7,413 bases of DNA. Source: Planctomycetota bacterium. Lineage in GTDB: Bacteria; Planctomycetota; UBA1135. Made by a program: the position numbers and the translations under genes. Location of the stretch: contig JAQBVK010000119.1 in the NCBI GenBank assembly GCA_027623585.1, positions 1 to 7,413 of the forward strand. The letters run 5' to 3'. Of this stretch, positions 1 to 5,750 are shown piece after piece. The notes beneath the pieces are model-generated. The model searched no databases, was not told where the DNA came from, and saw only the letters and a list, made by a program, of their open reading frames with translations. The first letter of the stretch is position 1, and every line of letters begins with the position of its first letter.

Positions 1-10
1 CGAGCCTCTT

Positions 11-1078
11 TCAATGCTGCGAAGGAGTGCGTGTGGTTTCGGAAACGCGCGGGGCGAGCTCGTCCAGCAGGCCGAAGACGCCGACGGTGCGATGCAAGTC
101 AGCCGCATACACCGGATCCTGCAACAGCCCCTCGTGCAACATCTTGAGACGATAGTAAGGCACTGACGGAAACATGTGGTGCGCGACGTGGTGCTGGATG
201 CCGTGCGGCAAGATCCCCAGGCGCTCCCACCAGCGCGCGTCCACGTGGCGCGCGATGTTCAGCTCATGTTGATTCTCCACGCAGAGATGCTCGCCCGCCG
301 AACGGAGACGAATGCAGAGCGTCAGCACCGTGCACCAAGCCACCATCCACAGCAGAATCGCGCGCCACACGATCCCCCAAGGAAGCGTGAGCGCGAGCGT
401 CAACACTGCACCGTAGGTGAACAGGAATCGCATGCGCTCGGCGGTCGTGAAGGCGTGGGCGTCCTTGCGCGGCCGGCCGAGCAGCCAAGAACGCCAGCCG
501 CGGCCGGCGCCGAACGGTGAATATCCGCGACGGCCCCGAAAGGATTGCCGCACGTGCAGCAGCAGGAGATCTCGGGCGATGATGCCGCGCATGCGCTTCC
601 TTTTCATCGGAAAGATGAAATCCTTGTCGTCCAAGTGAGCTTGATGTCCGACGTCGCGCACTTCGTTGACGTGCCAGTGATGGAGCAAGTGGATCTCGCG
701 GAACGCCTTCAGGCTGACCCCGATCGGCAGGCCGCAACACACTTCGGCGACGGTGTCGTTCCACGCGCGGCTCTTGAATAGTCGGTAATGCGACGCGTCG
801 TGGAGCAGAATGGCGAGTGCGTGCTGGCGCGAGCCGATCAAGATGATGGCGAAGGGATAGAGCGCCCAGTGGTCCAGGCGGATGGTCACCGCCATCGCCC
901 CCAGCATGATCGTCCAATCGAAGGCGATGTCGGCCCAAGTCCGGAGCGCGTTGATCCGCGAGAGGGAGCGGACCCGATCCGCCAGACCCACCCGATCGAT
1001 CCGCCTCGCCGAAGTGCCTGGACGGGTGGCGAGTTCGATCGCCGAGTCAGGATTCGATGAAGGTGCGAGCGGTTCCAC
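11..1078 (-). CDS. Membrane fatty acid desaturase, downstream copy of a tandem pair
   Basis: This is a 355-residue integral-membrane di-iron desaturase (FA_desaturase family), expected to place a double bond in acyl chains of lipids in the inner membrane. All three histidine boxes are visible: HDASH at residues 93-97, HLLHH at 130-134 and HVAHH at 297-301, the last followed by FPSVPYYRL, typical of the family. Hydrophobic stretches lie near 51-67, 71-92 and 220-258. A GEH motif at 262-264 fits the usual pattern before the third box. The start is GTG at 1078. An in-frame TGA lies two codons upstream, so no longer start exists, and this start gives exactly the length of the neighbouring paralogue. 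It begins 21 bp after that paralogue's stop codon, so co-transcription is likely. The ribosome binding site is poor: AGGA is about 18 nt away. Copy-specific histidines (136, 145) follow box 2. Regiospecificity and substrate (acyl-lipid or acyl-CoA) cannot be read from sequence. The family call is firm; a related di-iron hydroxylase activity is a less likely alternative. Confidence 0.9.
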   Translation of the reverse strand: MEPLAPSSNPDSAIELATRPGTSARRIDRVGLADRVRSLSRINALRTWADIAFDWTIMLGAMAVTIRLDHWALYPFAIILIGSRQHALAILLHDASHYRLFKSRAWNDTVAEVCCGLPIGVSLKAFREIHLLHHWHVNEVRDVGHQAHLDDKDFIFPMKRKRMRGIIARDLLLLHVRQSFRGRRGYSPFGAGRGWRSWLLGRPRKDAHAFTTAERMRFLFTYGAVLTLALTLPWGIVWRAILLWMVAWCTVLTLCIRLRSAGEHLCVENQHELNIARHVDARWWERLGILPHGIQHHVAHHMFPSVPYYRLKMLHEGLLQDPVYAADLHRTVGVFGLLDELAPRVSETTRTPSQH

Positions 1079-1099
1079 GGCTCAAGGGAATTTGGATCC

Positions 1100-2167
1100 T
1101 CAGAGTTTCGCGACGGCCGCAGACGAGTCGAGGTCACGCGGGGCGAGTTCATCGAGCAGACCCGGGAAGCCGGCCGTCTGATGCAGTTTCTCGGCGTAGA
1201 CCGGAATCTTCATCAGGCCCGCGTGCAGTTGCTTGAGCCGGAAGCACGGCACCGAGGGGAACAGATGGTGCGCCATGTGGTAGCCGATTCCGTGCGGCCA
1301 GAAGGAGGTGCGCTCCCAGAAGCTCGTGACCATGGTGCGGCCGGCATTGAGCTCGTGTTCGTTCGGCACGTTCAAGTGCTCACCGGCGGAGCGCATGCGC
1401 AAGCACAAGGAAAGCATCGTGAACCAGGCCACGAACCACAGGATCGCAGCCCGCCACACGATGTGCCACGGCAACGCCACGGCGAGTCCAATGCCGATCG
1501 CAATCACCAGTAGCACGCGCGCGCGCTCTTGCCCGGTCAGCGAGTGCTCGTCCTTGGAGGCCTTGCCCATCAGCCAGGAACGCCAGCCTCGACCCACGCC
1601 GAAGGGCGAGTAGCCGCGACGGCCCTTCCAGGCCTGTCGGATGTGCAGCAGCGTCAGGTCGCGGAAAATGATCCCCAAGAAGCGCTTGCGCGGCATCGGG
1701 AACACGAAGTCTGAGTCTCCCTGGTGGGCGGTGAAGTCCGGATCCTTCTGCGTGTTCAAGTACCAGTGGTGCTGCAGGTGCAGACCGCGGAAGGCTTTCA
1801 GTGAGATGCCAGCCGGCAGGCAGCAAAACACGTCACAAACGGTGTCGTTCCACCAGCGGCTCTTGAACAGCCGGTAGTGCGAGGCGTCGTGGGTCAGGAT
1901 CGCCATCGCATGCTGGCGCGCGCCGATCAGCATGATCGCAGGAAAGTACAGCGCCCAGTGGTCGATCCAGATCGTCACCGCCATCGTGCCGAGCATGATT
2001 CCCCAGTTGAACAGGATGTTGAACCAACTCCAGGCGGCGCTCAACCCCGACAGGGATTTCACCAGCGGCGCCACCTCGCGCCGGTTCAAAATTTGGACGT
2101 GGGGGCCGCCGCGCAGCGCCGCCGCCACATCGCCTGACAATTCCTCTTCGATGTTGTCCACTTGCAC
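1100..2167 (-). CDS. Membrane fatty acid desaturase, upstream copy of a tandem pair
   Basis: This is a 355-residue membrane fatty acid desaturase of the same family as its downstream neighbour. The histidine boxes fall at identical positions: HDASH 93-97, HLQHH 130-134 and HMAHH 297-301, the last followed by FPSVPCFRL. A hand count over residues 51-344 gives about 187 identities in 294 with no gap, so the two genes are paralogues from a duplication. The first 50 residues and the last 11 are much less alike. The start is taken as GTG at 2167, because an in-frame TAA lies ten codons upstream and no other start codon intervenes. A GTG two codons later is equally possible, and neither has a strong Shine-Dalgarno. 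It is the first gene of the pair and faces a 176-bp region shared divergently with the HtrA-like protease, where its promoter should lie. All predicted iron ligands are present, so an active enzyme is expected. The acyl substrate and double-bond position are unknown. Confidence 0.9.
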   Translation of the reverse strand: MQVDNIEEELSGDVAAALRGGPHVQILNRREVAPLVKSLSGLSAAWSWFNILFNWGIMLGTMAVTIWIDHWALYFPAIMLIGARQHAMAILTHDASHYRLFKSRWWNDTVCDVFCCLPAGISLKAFRGLHLQHHWYLNTQKDPDFTAHQGDSDFVFPMPRKRFLGIIFRDLTLLHIRQAWKGRRGYSPFGVGRGWRSWLMGKASKDEHSLTGQERARVLLVIAIGIGLAVALPWHIVWRAAILWFVAWFTMLSLCLRMRSAGEHLNVPNEHELNAGRTMVTSFWERTSFWPHGIGYHMAHHLFPSVPCFRLKQLHAGLMKIPVYAEKLHQTAGFPGLLDELAPRDLDSSAAVAKL

Positions 2168-2168
2168 G

Positions 2169-2183
2169 ATTCTTAGCGAGAAT
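2169..2183. repeat. Short inverted repeat next to the desaturase start (possible operator)
   Basis: ATTCT and AGAAT are 5-bp arms around a 5-nt centre, beginning one base upstream of the desaturase GTG codon. If the suggested -10 element at 2192-2200 is used, the repeat would sit at or just after the transcription start, a usual place for a repressor site. It matches no operator I can name. The arms are short enough to occur by chance. Confidence 0.3.
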
Positions 2184-2191
2184 GACCCGGT

Positions 2192-2200
2192 AGATTAGCA
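2192..2200 (-). promoter_or_regulatory. Possible extended -10 promoter element for the desaturase pair
   Basis: Read on the minus strand this is TGCTAATCT, a TGn extended -10-like sequence ending 24 bp before the GTG start of the first desaturase gene. An overlapping TATGCT (2197-2202) could serve instead. No good -35 hexamer is found 16-18 bp further upstream. It sits in an AT-richer patch within a GC-rich region. The call rests on pattern alone and is weak. Confidence 0.22.
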
Positions 2201-2267
2201 TACCCCGCGGTCGTGATTTCGCCGCCCGGACAGGTGCCGCGGGCGGGATCTCGATGCACTCTCGCAG

Positions 2268-2285
2268 GTGAAAGGCAGGTTTCAC
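2268..2285. repeat. Second inverted repeat GTGAAA-N6-TTTCAC overlapping the palindrome
   Basis: Perfect 6-bp arms at 2268-2273 and 2280-2285 are separated by 6 nt. The right arm is also part of the left half of the 17-bp palindrome, so the two symmetries are mutually exclusive as hairpins. As DNA they would form two overlapping operator-like sites sharing the TTTCAC half-site. Confidence 0.4.
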
Positions 2286-2293
2286 TGAAACCT
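2277..2293. repeat. 17-bp palindrome AGGTTTCA-C-TGAAACCT, candidate operator
   Basis: Two perfect 8-bp arms flank a single central C, centred at 2285. This is the usual size and symmetry of a binding site for a dimeric helix-turn-helix regulator. It lies 50 bp before the protease ATG and 109 bp from the desaturase GTG, so it could control either or both. The half-sites resemble the GTTTC/GAAAC elements of the PsrA operator (GAAAC-N4-GTTTC), but the order is reversed and the spacing differs, so I do not assign it to PsrA. No regulator gene is in the window. Confidence 0.5.
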
Positions 2294-2343
2294 CATCGGT
2301 GCGAAGGGACTGAACTCGTTAACCTAAAGTTGAATTTGATGTA

Positions 2344-3780
2344 ATGAGTGCTGTGTCGGTCCTCGTTCTAGCCCTGCTTCCAGGTCTCGCACAGGCCGTT
2401 CCGGAATCCAAACCGGGACTGCCCGTGGTGCCGACGCAAGCCGAGCTTGCCGAGCTCGCCGAGCGCTATGGCGAGCGGTGGACGCCCGAAGCGCGCGCCT
2501 ATCGCATGGCTGGCCCGGCCGTGGTTACGGTTCAGGGCTACCGCAAGCGCTTGAGTCCCTTGAGCGGAGCCGCCGGTGCGCGCGCCGGGCAACTGATCAG
2601 CCAGGGCAGCGGAGTGATCATTGACGCCGAGGGCTTCGTGATCACCAATGCGCACGTGATCGCGCCGGAGGATGATAAATCGGACGACCAACTGGCCTGC
2701 CGCGTCACCTTCTCGCCGGAGTTTGGCGGGCGTGCCTTCGATGCTCAGGTCATTTCCTTGGATCGTGAATGGGATCTCGCGCTGCTCAAACTGCGAGGCG
2801 AGGGTCCGTTTCCGGCCCTTTTCCTCTGCAAAGAGGACGACGTGCTGATTGGCGAGCGCGTGATCGCGCTGGGGGCACCGCTCGGCTCTTCGCTCTCGCT
2901 GACGACCGGCGTGTTGTCCGGCATCGGACGAGACATCCTGGTGCAGGGAGTACGCGACGTGCACCGGCTCTCCGGCGTGCTCCAGACCGACGCCGCGATC
3001 AACCCCGGCAACTCCGGGGGCCCGCTCCTGAACATGCGCGGCGATCTGATCGGCATCAACAGCGCCACCATGATCGGTGCGGAGGGCATTTCCTACGCGA
3101 TCCCGTCGGCACGGGTGCGCCAGATCCTTGAGTCGCGGCTCTATCGGCCGCACGTGTGGCTTGGCATGGGGATGAGGCCGGACACGCTGTTGGTGGAGCG
3201 GGTGCACCCGCGCGGACCCGCGGCCCAGGCTGGCCTGCGCGAAGGTGACCGCATTTTGAGCGTGGACGGAGTGCCGGTGGCGGAGTCCGCTGCTCTGCAA
3301 CGAGAACTCCTGATGCGGCGCGCCGAGGAAGTCCTGAGTTTAGATTATGAACGAATCGCGGCGCCGACTGCGACGCCCGTGCGCGCTTCGACGCGCTTGA
3401 AACTCGACGCGGAGGAAGCGCAGTGGACGCTCGGCATGCTCGGGTTCTCCCCCGTGGTCGAGCAGTTGAAGATCCCGGTGCCGGACAAGCGCTACGACCA
3501 GTTGCTGAACATTTTGCGCGTCGTGGAAGTGTTCCCTGGGAGCGGCGCTGAAGCTCTGGGGCTTCTGGCAGGCGACACCATCGTCGCCGTGCGCCTCATC
3601 AACGGCGTCAACGGGGATGGCTGGGTGCTGGTGAGCAGCCGCAAAGAACTACTCGACATGATTCGTGGCGGCCAGCTCGACTTCGACGGCCTGAACCTCT
3701 GGTGGATCAAATCCAACGGCACTTCGCTGAAGGGACGCCTGACCTTCGACGACCCCGACCTGCGCGTCGAAGCTTCCTAG
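2344..3780 (+). CDS. Exported HtrA/Do-like serine protease with two PDZ regions
   Basis: This 478-residue S1C-family (HtrA/DegP/DegQ-like) endopeptidase probably works outside the cytoplasmic membrane on damaged or misfolded proteins. Residues 1-18 form a hydrophobic signal peptide ending in AQA, with cleavage likely before Val19. The trypsin-like domain spans roughly 50-260, with His104 in TNAHV, Asp144 in DLALLKL and Ser224 in GNSGGP, so the triad is complete. PDZ1 covers about 268-340, with a WLGMGM binding loop and the GLREGDRILSVDG core. A second, more diverged PDZ region covers about 360-470, with LGMLGF and LLAGDTIVAV. The start at ATG 2344 is fixed by an in-frame TAA at 2320 with no other start codon between. 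The ribosome binding site is weak. The signal n-region has no Lys or Arg, which is unusual. The only two cysteines, 119 and 162, could form a disulfide after export. The gene stands alone on this strand. Its exact substrates, and whether it is closest to DegP, DegQ or DegS, cannot be told. Confidence 0.9.
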   Translation: MSAVSVLVLALLPGLAQAVPESKPGLPVVPTQAELAELAERYGERWTPEARAYRMAGPAVVTVQGYRKRLSPLSGAAGARAGQLISQGSGVIIDAEGFVITNAHVIAPEDDKSDDQLACRVTFSPEFGGRAFDAQVISLDREWDLALLKLRGEGPFPALFLCKEDDVLIGERVIALGAPLGSSLSLTTGVLSGIGRDILVQGVRDVHRLSGVLQTDAAINPGNSGGPLLNMRGDLIGINSATMIGAEGISYAIPSARVRQILESRLYRPHVWLGMGMRPDTLLVERVHPRGPAAQAGLREGDRILSVDGVPVAESAALQRELLMRRAEEVLSLDYERIAAPTATPVRASTRLKLDAEEAQWTLGMLGFSPVVEQLKIPVPDKRYDQLLNILRVVEVFPGSGAEALGLLAGDTIVAVRLINGVNGDGWVLVSSRKELLDMIRGGQLDFDGLNLWWIKSNGTSLKGRLTFDDPDLRVEAS

Positions 3781-3789
3781 CGGCCTGCC

Positions 3790-4746
3790 CTAGAGGCGAT
3801 CTTCGCGCAAGGTATCGCGTAAGCCGTCGACGAGATCGATCTGCGCGCTCCAGCCAAGCAGGCGCTCAGCGCGCGCGGCGTCGGCGCGCGAGTGGCGCAC
3901 GTCTCCAGCGCGCGTCGGCGAGAAACTCGGCGGCGGCGGCGGCGCGACGCCGGCTGCACCGCAGACTGCTTCCCACAGCTCGAGGATGCTCACGCTGTTG
4001 CCGCGCCCGACGTTGAACACCGGCGCCGGATCCTCACCGGGCAAGGGCAGATGCTCGGCGGCAAGCAAGTTGGCGCGCACCACGTCGTTGACGTGAACGA
4101 AATCGCGGGTCTGTCCGCCGTCGCCGTGGATCGTGGGCGCGCGTCCCGCGCGGGCTTCGCGCGCGAAGATCGAGATCACTCCGCTGTACGGCGAGGACGG
4201 ATCCTGTCGCTGCCCATAGACGTTGAAGTAGCGCAAGCTCGCGCCCGCCGGACCGCCCGCACGCGCGCTCGCGCGCAGCGCTTGCTCCCCCATCCACTTG
4301 TGTTCGGCGTAGGGCGAGCGAGGATCGGGTTCTTGATCCTCTTGCTTGGGGAGTTCTGGACGCTCGCCGTAGATCGCGCTGCTCGAGGAGAACACGAAAC
4401 CCCGCACGCCCGCCGCGCTGGCCGCTTCGAGCAAGGCGAGGGTCGTGCCGTGGTTGGCGCGGAGCGCCTCGCGCGGATGGGCGACGCTCCAAGGCACGCT
4501 CGGCCGAGCACCGAAGTGAAAAATCCTCTCCACGCCGGCGCAAGCGGCGCGCGCGGTCGCGGCATCGGCCGCGTCGCCTTCCATGAGCTCGAAGCGGAGC
4601 GCGCCGAGCGCGGCCTCGAGGTTGTGGCGGTAGCCGGTGGCGAAGTCATCAAGCACGCGCACGCGACGCCCGCGTTCGAGCAGTGCGTCGGTCAAGTGCG
4701 AACCGATGAAGCCGGCGCCGCCCACCACGAGATCGAGGCCGCTCAT
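3790..4746 (-). CDS. NAD-dependent nucleotide-sugar epimerase, probably UDP-GlcNAc 4-epimerase (WbpP-like)
   Basis: This is a 318-residue extended short-chain dehydrogenase/reductase. The NAD-binding GGAGFIG glycine motif is at residues 9-15, the SSSSAIYG active-site serine region at 120-127 and the catalytic Tyr146-xxx-Lys150 pair in YAEHK. The motifs FNVYGQRQDPSSPYSGVIS (174-192) and GDVRHSRAD (281-289) match the WbpP/TviC group, which converts UDP-GlcNAc (or its uronic acid) to the galacto form. Ser286 aligns with Tyr299 of E. coli GalE, the pocket gatekeeper; a small residue here lets N-acetylated sugars fit. The start ATG overlaps the upstream epimerase stop as ATGA, and the gene follows glmS in the same operon, so amino-sugar use is plausible. 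A run of five prolines (269-273) precedes the last part of the protein. Plain UDP-glucose 4-epimerase remains possible. It ends 9 bp from the convergent protease stop with no visible terminator. Confidence 0.82.
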   Translation of the reverse strand: MSGLDLVVGGAGFIGSHLTDALLERGRRVRVLDDFATGYRHNLEAALGALRFELMEGDAADAATARAACAGVERIFHFGARPSVPWSVAHPREALRANHGTTLALLEAASAAGVRGFVFSSSSAIYGERPELPKQEDQEPDPRSPYAEHKWMGEQALRASARAGGPAGASLRYFNVYGQRQDPSSPYSGVISIFAREARAGRAPTIHGDGGQTRDFVHVNDVVRANLLAAEHLPLPGEDPAPVFNVGRGNSVSILELWEAVCGAAGVAPPPPPSFSPTRAGDVRHSRADAARAERLLGWSAQIDLVDGLRDTLREDRL

Positions 4747-5747
4747 GCTTCGCGCTCGGCCTGATCGGCGCCGTGGCGCGCGCGCAGCCAGCCCGCACTG
4801 CGACGCAATCCTTCCTCAAAAGACACGCGCGGCTCCCAGCCGAGCTCGGTGCGCGCGCGATCGATCGAAGCCCAGGTCAATGCCGCGTCGCCGGGCGGCT
4901 GCACGACGTGCTCCGCGCGCGGTGCGCGGTCGAGCACGGCGGCGAGCCGGGCGAGCATGTCGTCGAGCCGGACCGGGCTGTTACTGCCGAGGTTGTAGCT
5001 GCGACACGCGGCGGGCGTCGAGAGCGCACGCACCAAGCCATCGACGATGTCGGACACGTAGGTGTAGTCGCGCAGGCTGGCGCCGTCGCCGTAGATCTCG
5101 ACCGCTTCACCGCGCAGCAGCCTTGCGGCGAAACGTGGAATCGCCATGTCAGGCCGCTGACGAGGGCCGTAGACCGTGAACAGGCGCATGATCGAAATTT
5201 CGCGGCCGCTGCGCCGATGCACTGCTTCCAAGTGCCGCTCGCAAGCCTGCTTGGTGGCCGCGTAGGGCGAGAGCGGTTCGCCGAGCGGCTGGTCCTCTCG
5301 AAACGGGCCCGCGGAGTCGCCGTAGACGCTCGAGGAAGACCCGAACACGAGGTTCGCGGCCGAATCTCGCGCGTCCAATGCTTCGAGCAGGACGCGGGTT
5401 CCTCCGAGGTTGAGATCCTCGTAGGCCTTGGGATCCTCAAAAGAAGCGCGGACTCCGGCACGTGCCGCCAAATGCGCGACCGCGTCGAAGGGGCCATGCT
5501 CAGCCAGCGCGCGATCGAGCGCCGCGCGGTCCCGCAGATCCGCCTGCAGCAAACGAAAGCCGGGATGGGCGAGCGCCACTCCGAGATTTTCGCGTTTGTC
5601 CCGCGTGAGATAGTAGGGATCGAAATTGTCGATCCCCGTGACCGCGCATCCTGCAAGCAGCAATCGCTCCGTAAGGTGCGAGCCGATGAAGCCCGCCGCT
5701 CCGGTGAGCAACACGTGGCGCAGCGGAGTGGCAGGCTGTGGGGTCAT
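4743..5747 (-). CDS. NAD-dependent nucleotide-sugar epimerase, probably UDP-glucuronate 4-epimerase-like
   Basis: This is a 334-residue extended short-chain dehydrogenase/reductase. GAAGFIG at residues 16-22 binds NAD, SSSSVYG at 137-143 carries the active-site serine (probably Ser138) and Tyr162-xxx-Lys166 (YAATK) is the catalytic pair. Several signatures point to the CapI/LspL type that interconverts UDP-glucuronate and UDP-galacturonate: DNFDPYY (40-46), HLAARAGVR (92-100), FTVYGPRQRPDMAIPRF (190-206) and RDYTYVSDIVDG (216-227). Thr281 in the GDAALTWAS segment aligns with GalE Tyr299 and agrees with the Thr commonly seen there in uronate epimerases. The gene starts 3 bp after the glmS stop and its own stop overlaps the next epimerase start (ATGA), so the three are probably co-translated. 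UDP-glucose 4-epimerase or a dTDP-glucose dehydratase relative is a less likely reading. Confidence 0.8.
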   Translation of the reverse strand: MTPQPATPLRHVLLTGAAGFIGSHLTERLLLAGCAVTGIDNFDPYYLTRDKRENLGVALAHPGFRLLQADLRDRAALDRALAEHGPFDAVAHLAARAGVRASFEDPKAYEDLNLGGTRVLLEALDARDSAANLVFGSSSSVYGDSAGPFREDQPLGEPLSPYAATKQACERHLEAVHRRSGREISIMRLFTVYGPRQRPDMAIPRFAARLLRGEAVEIYGDGASLRDYTYVSDIVDGLVRALSTPAACRSYNLGSNSPVRLDDMLARLAAVLDRAPRAEHVVQPPGDAALTWASIDRARTELGWEPRVSFEEGLRRSAGWLRARHGADQAEREA

Positions 5748-5750
5748 CGA

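Larger units (their letters stand above)
2168..2343. promoter_or_regulatory. Divergent intergenic region between the desaturases and the protease
   Basis: This 176-bp stretch separates two divergently read genes and must hold the promoters for both unless transcription comes from further away. It contains no convincing small open reading frame. It carries several inverted repeats, listed separately, plus GC-rich arms CCGCCCG (2222-2228) and CGGGCGG (2240-2246). The 30 bases before the protease ATG are clearly AT-richer, which suits a promoter or leader, but I cannot pick a confident -10/-35 pair on the plus strand. Confidence 0.5.

Noticed and set aside
1079..1099. Separate promoter or terminator between the two desaturase genes
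   Set aside because: The 21-bp gap holds no hairpin or promoter-like pair; a shared transcript is the simpler reading.
2222..2246. GC-rich hairpin CCGCCCG/CGGGCGG, considered as a terminator
   Set aside because: No T-tract follows on either strand, it lies upstream of both genes, and such GC arms are frequent by chance in this composition.
2298..2343. Sigma-70 promoter for the protease in the AT-richer leader
   Set aside because: TAACCT and TTGAAT segments are present but cannot be paired with a matching partner hexamer at 16-18 bp, so no specific promoter is claimed.
2368..3300. A 310-codon open frame on the minus strand opposite the protease
   Set aside because: It is a shadow of the protease gene: no domain is recognisable, and His/Arg-rich composition is typical of the complement of GC-rich coding sequence.
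3892..4764. A 290-codon open frame on the plus strand opposite the last epimerase
   Set aside because: The epimerase on the other strand has clear catalytic motifs along its whole length, and this frame has none.
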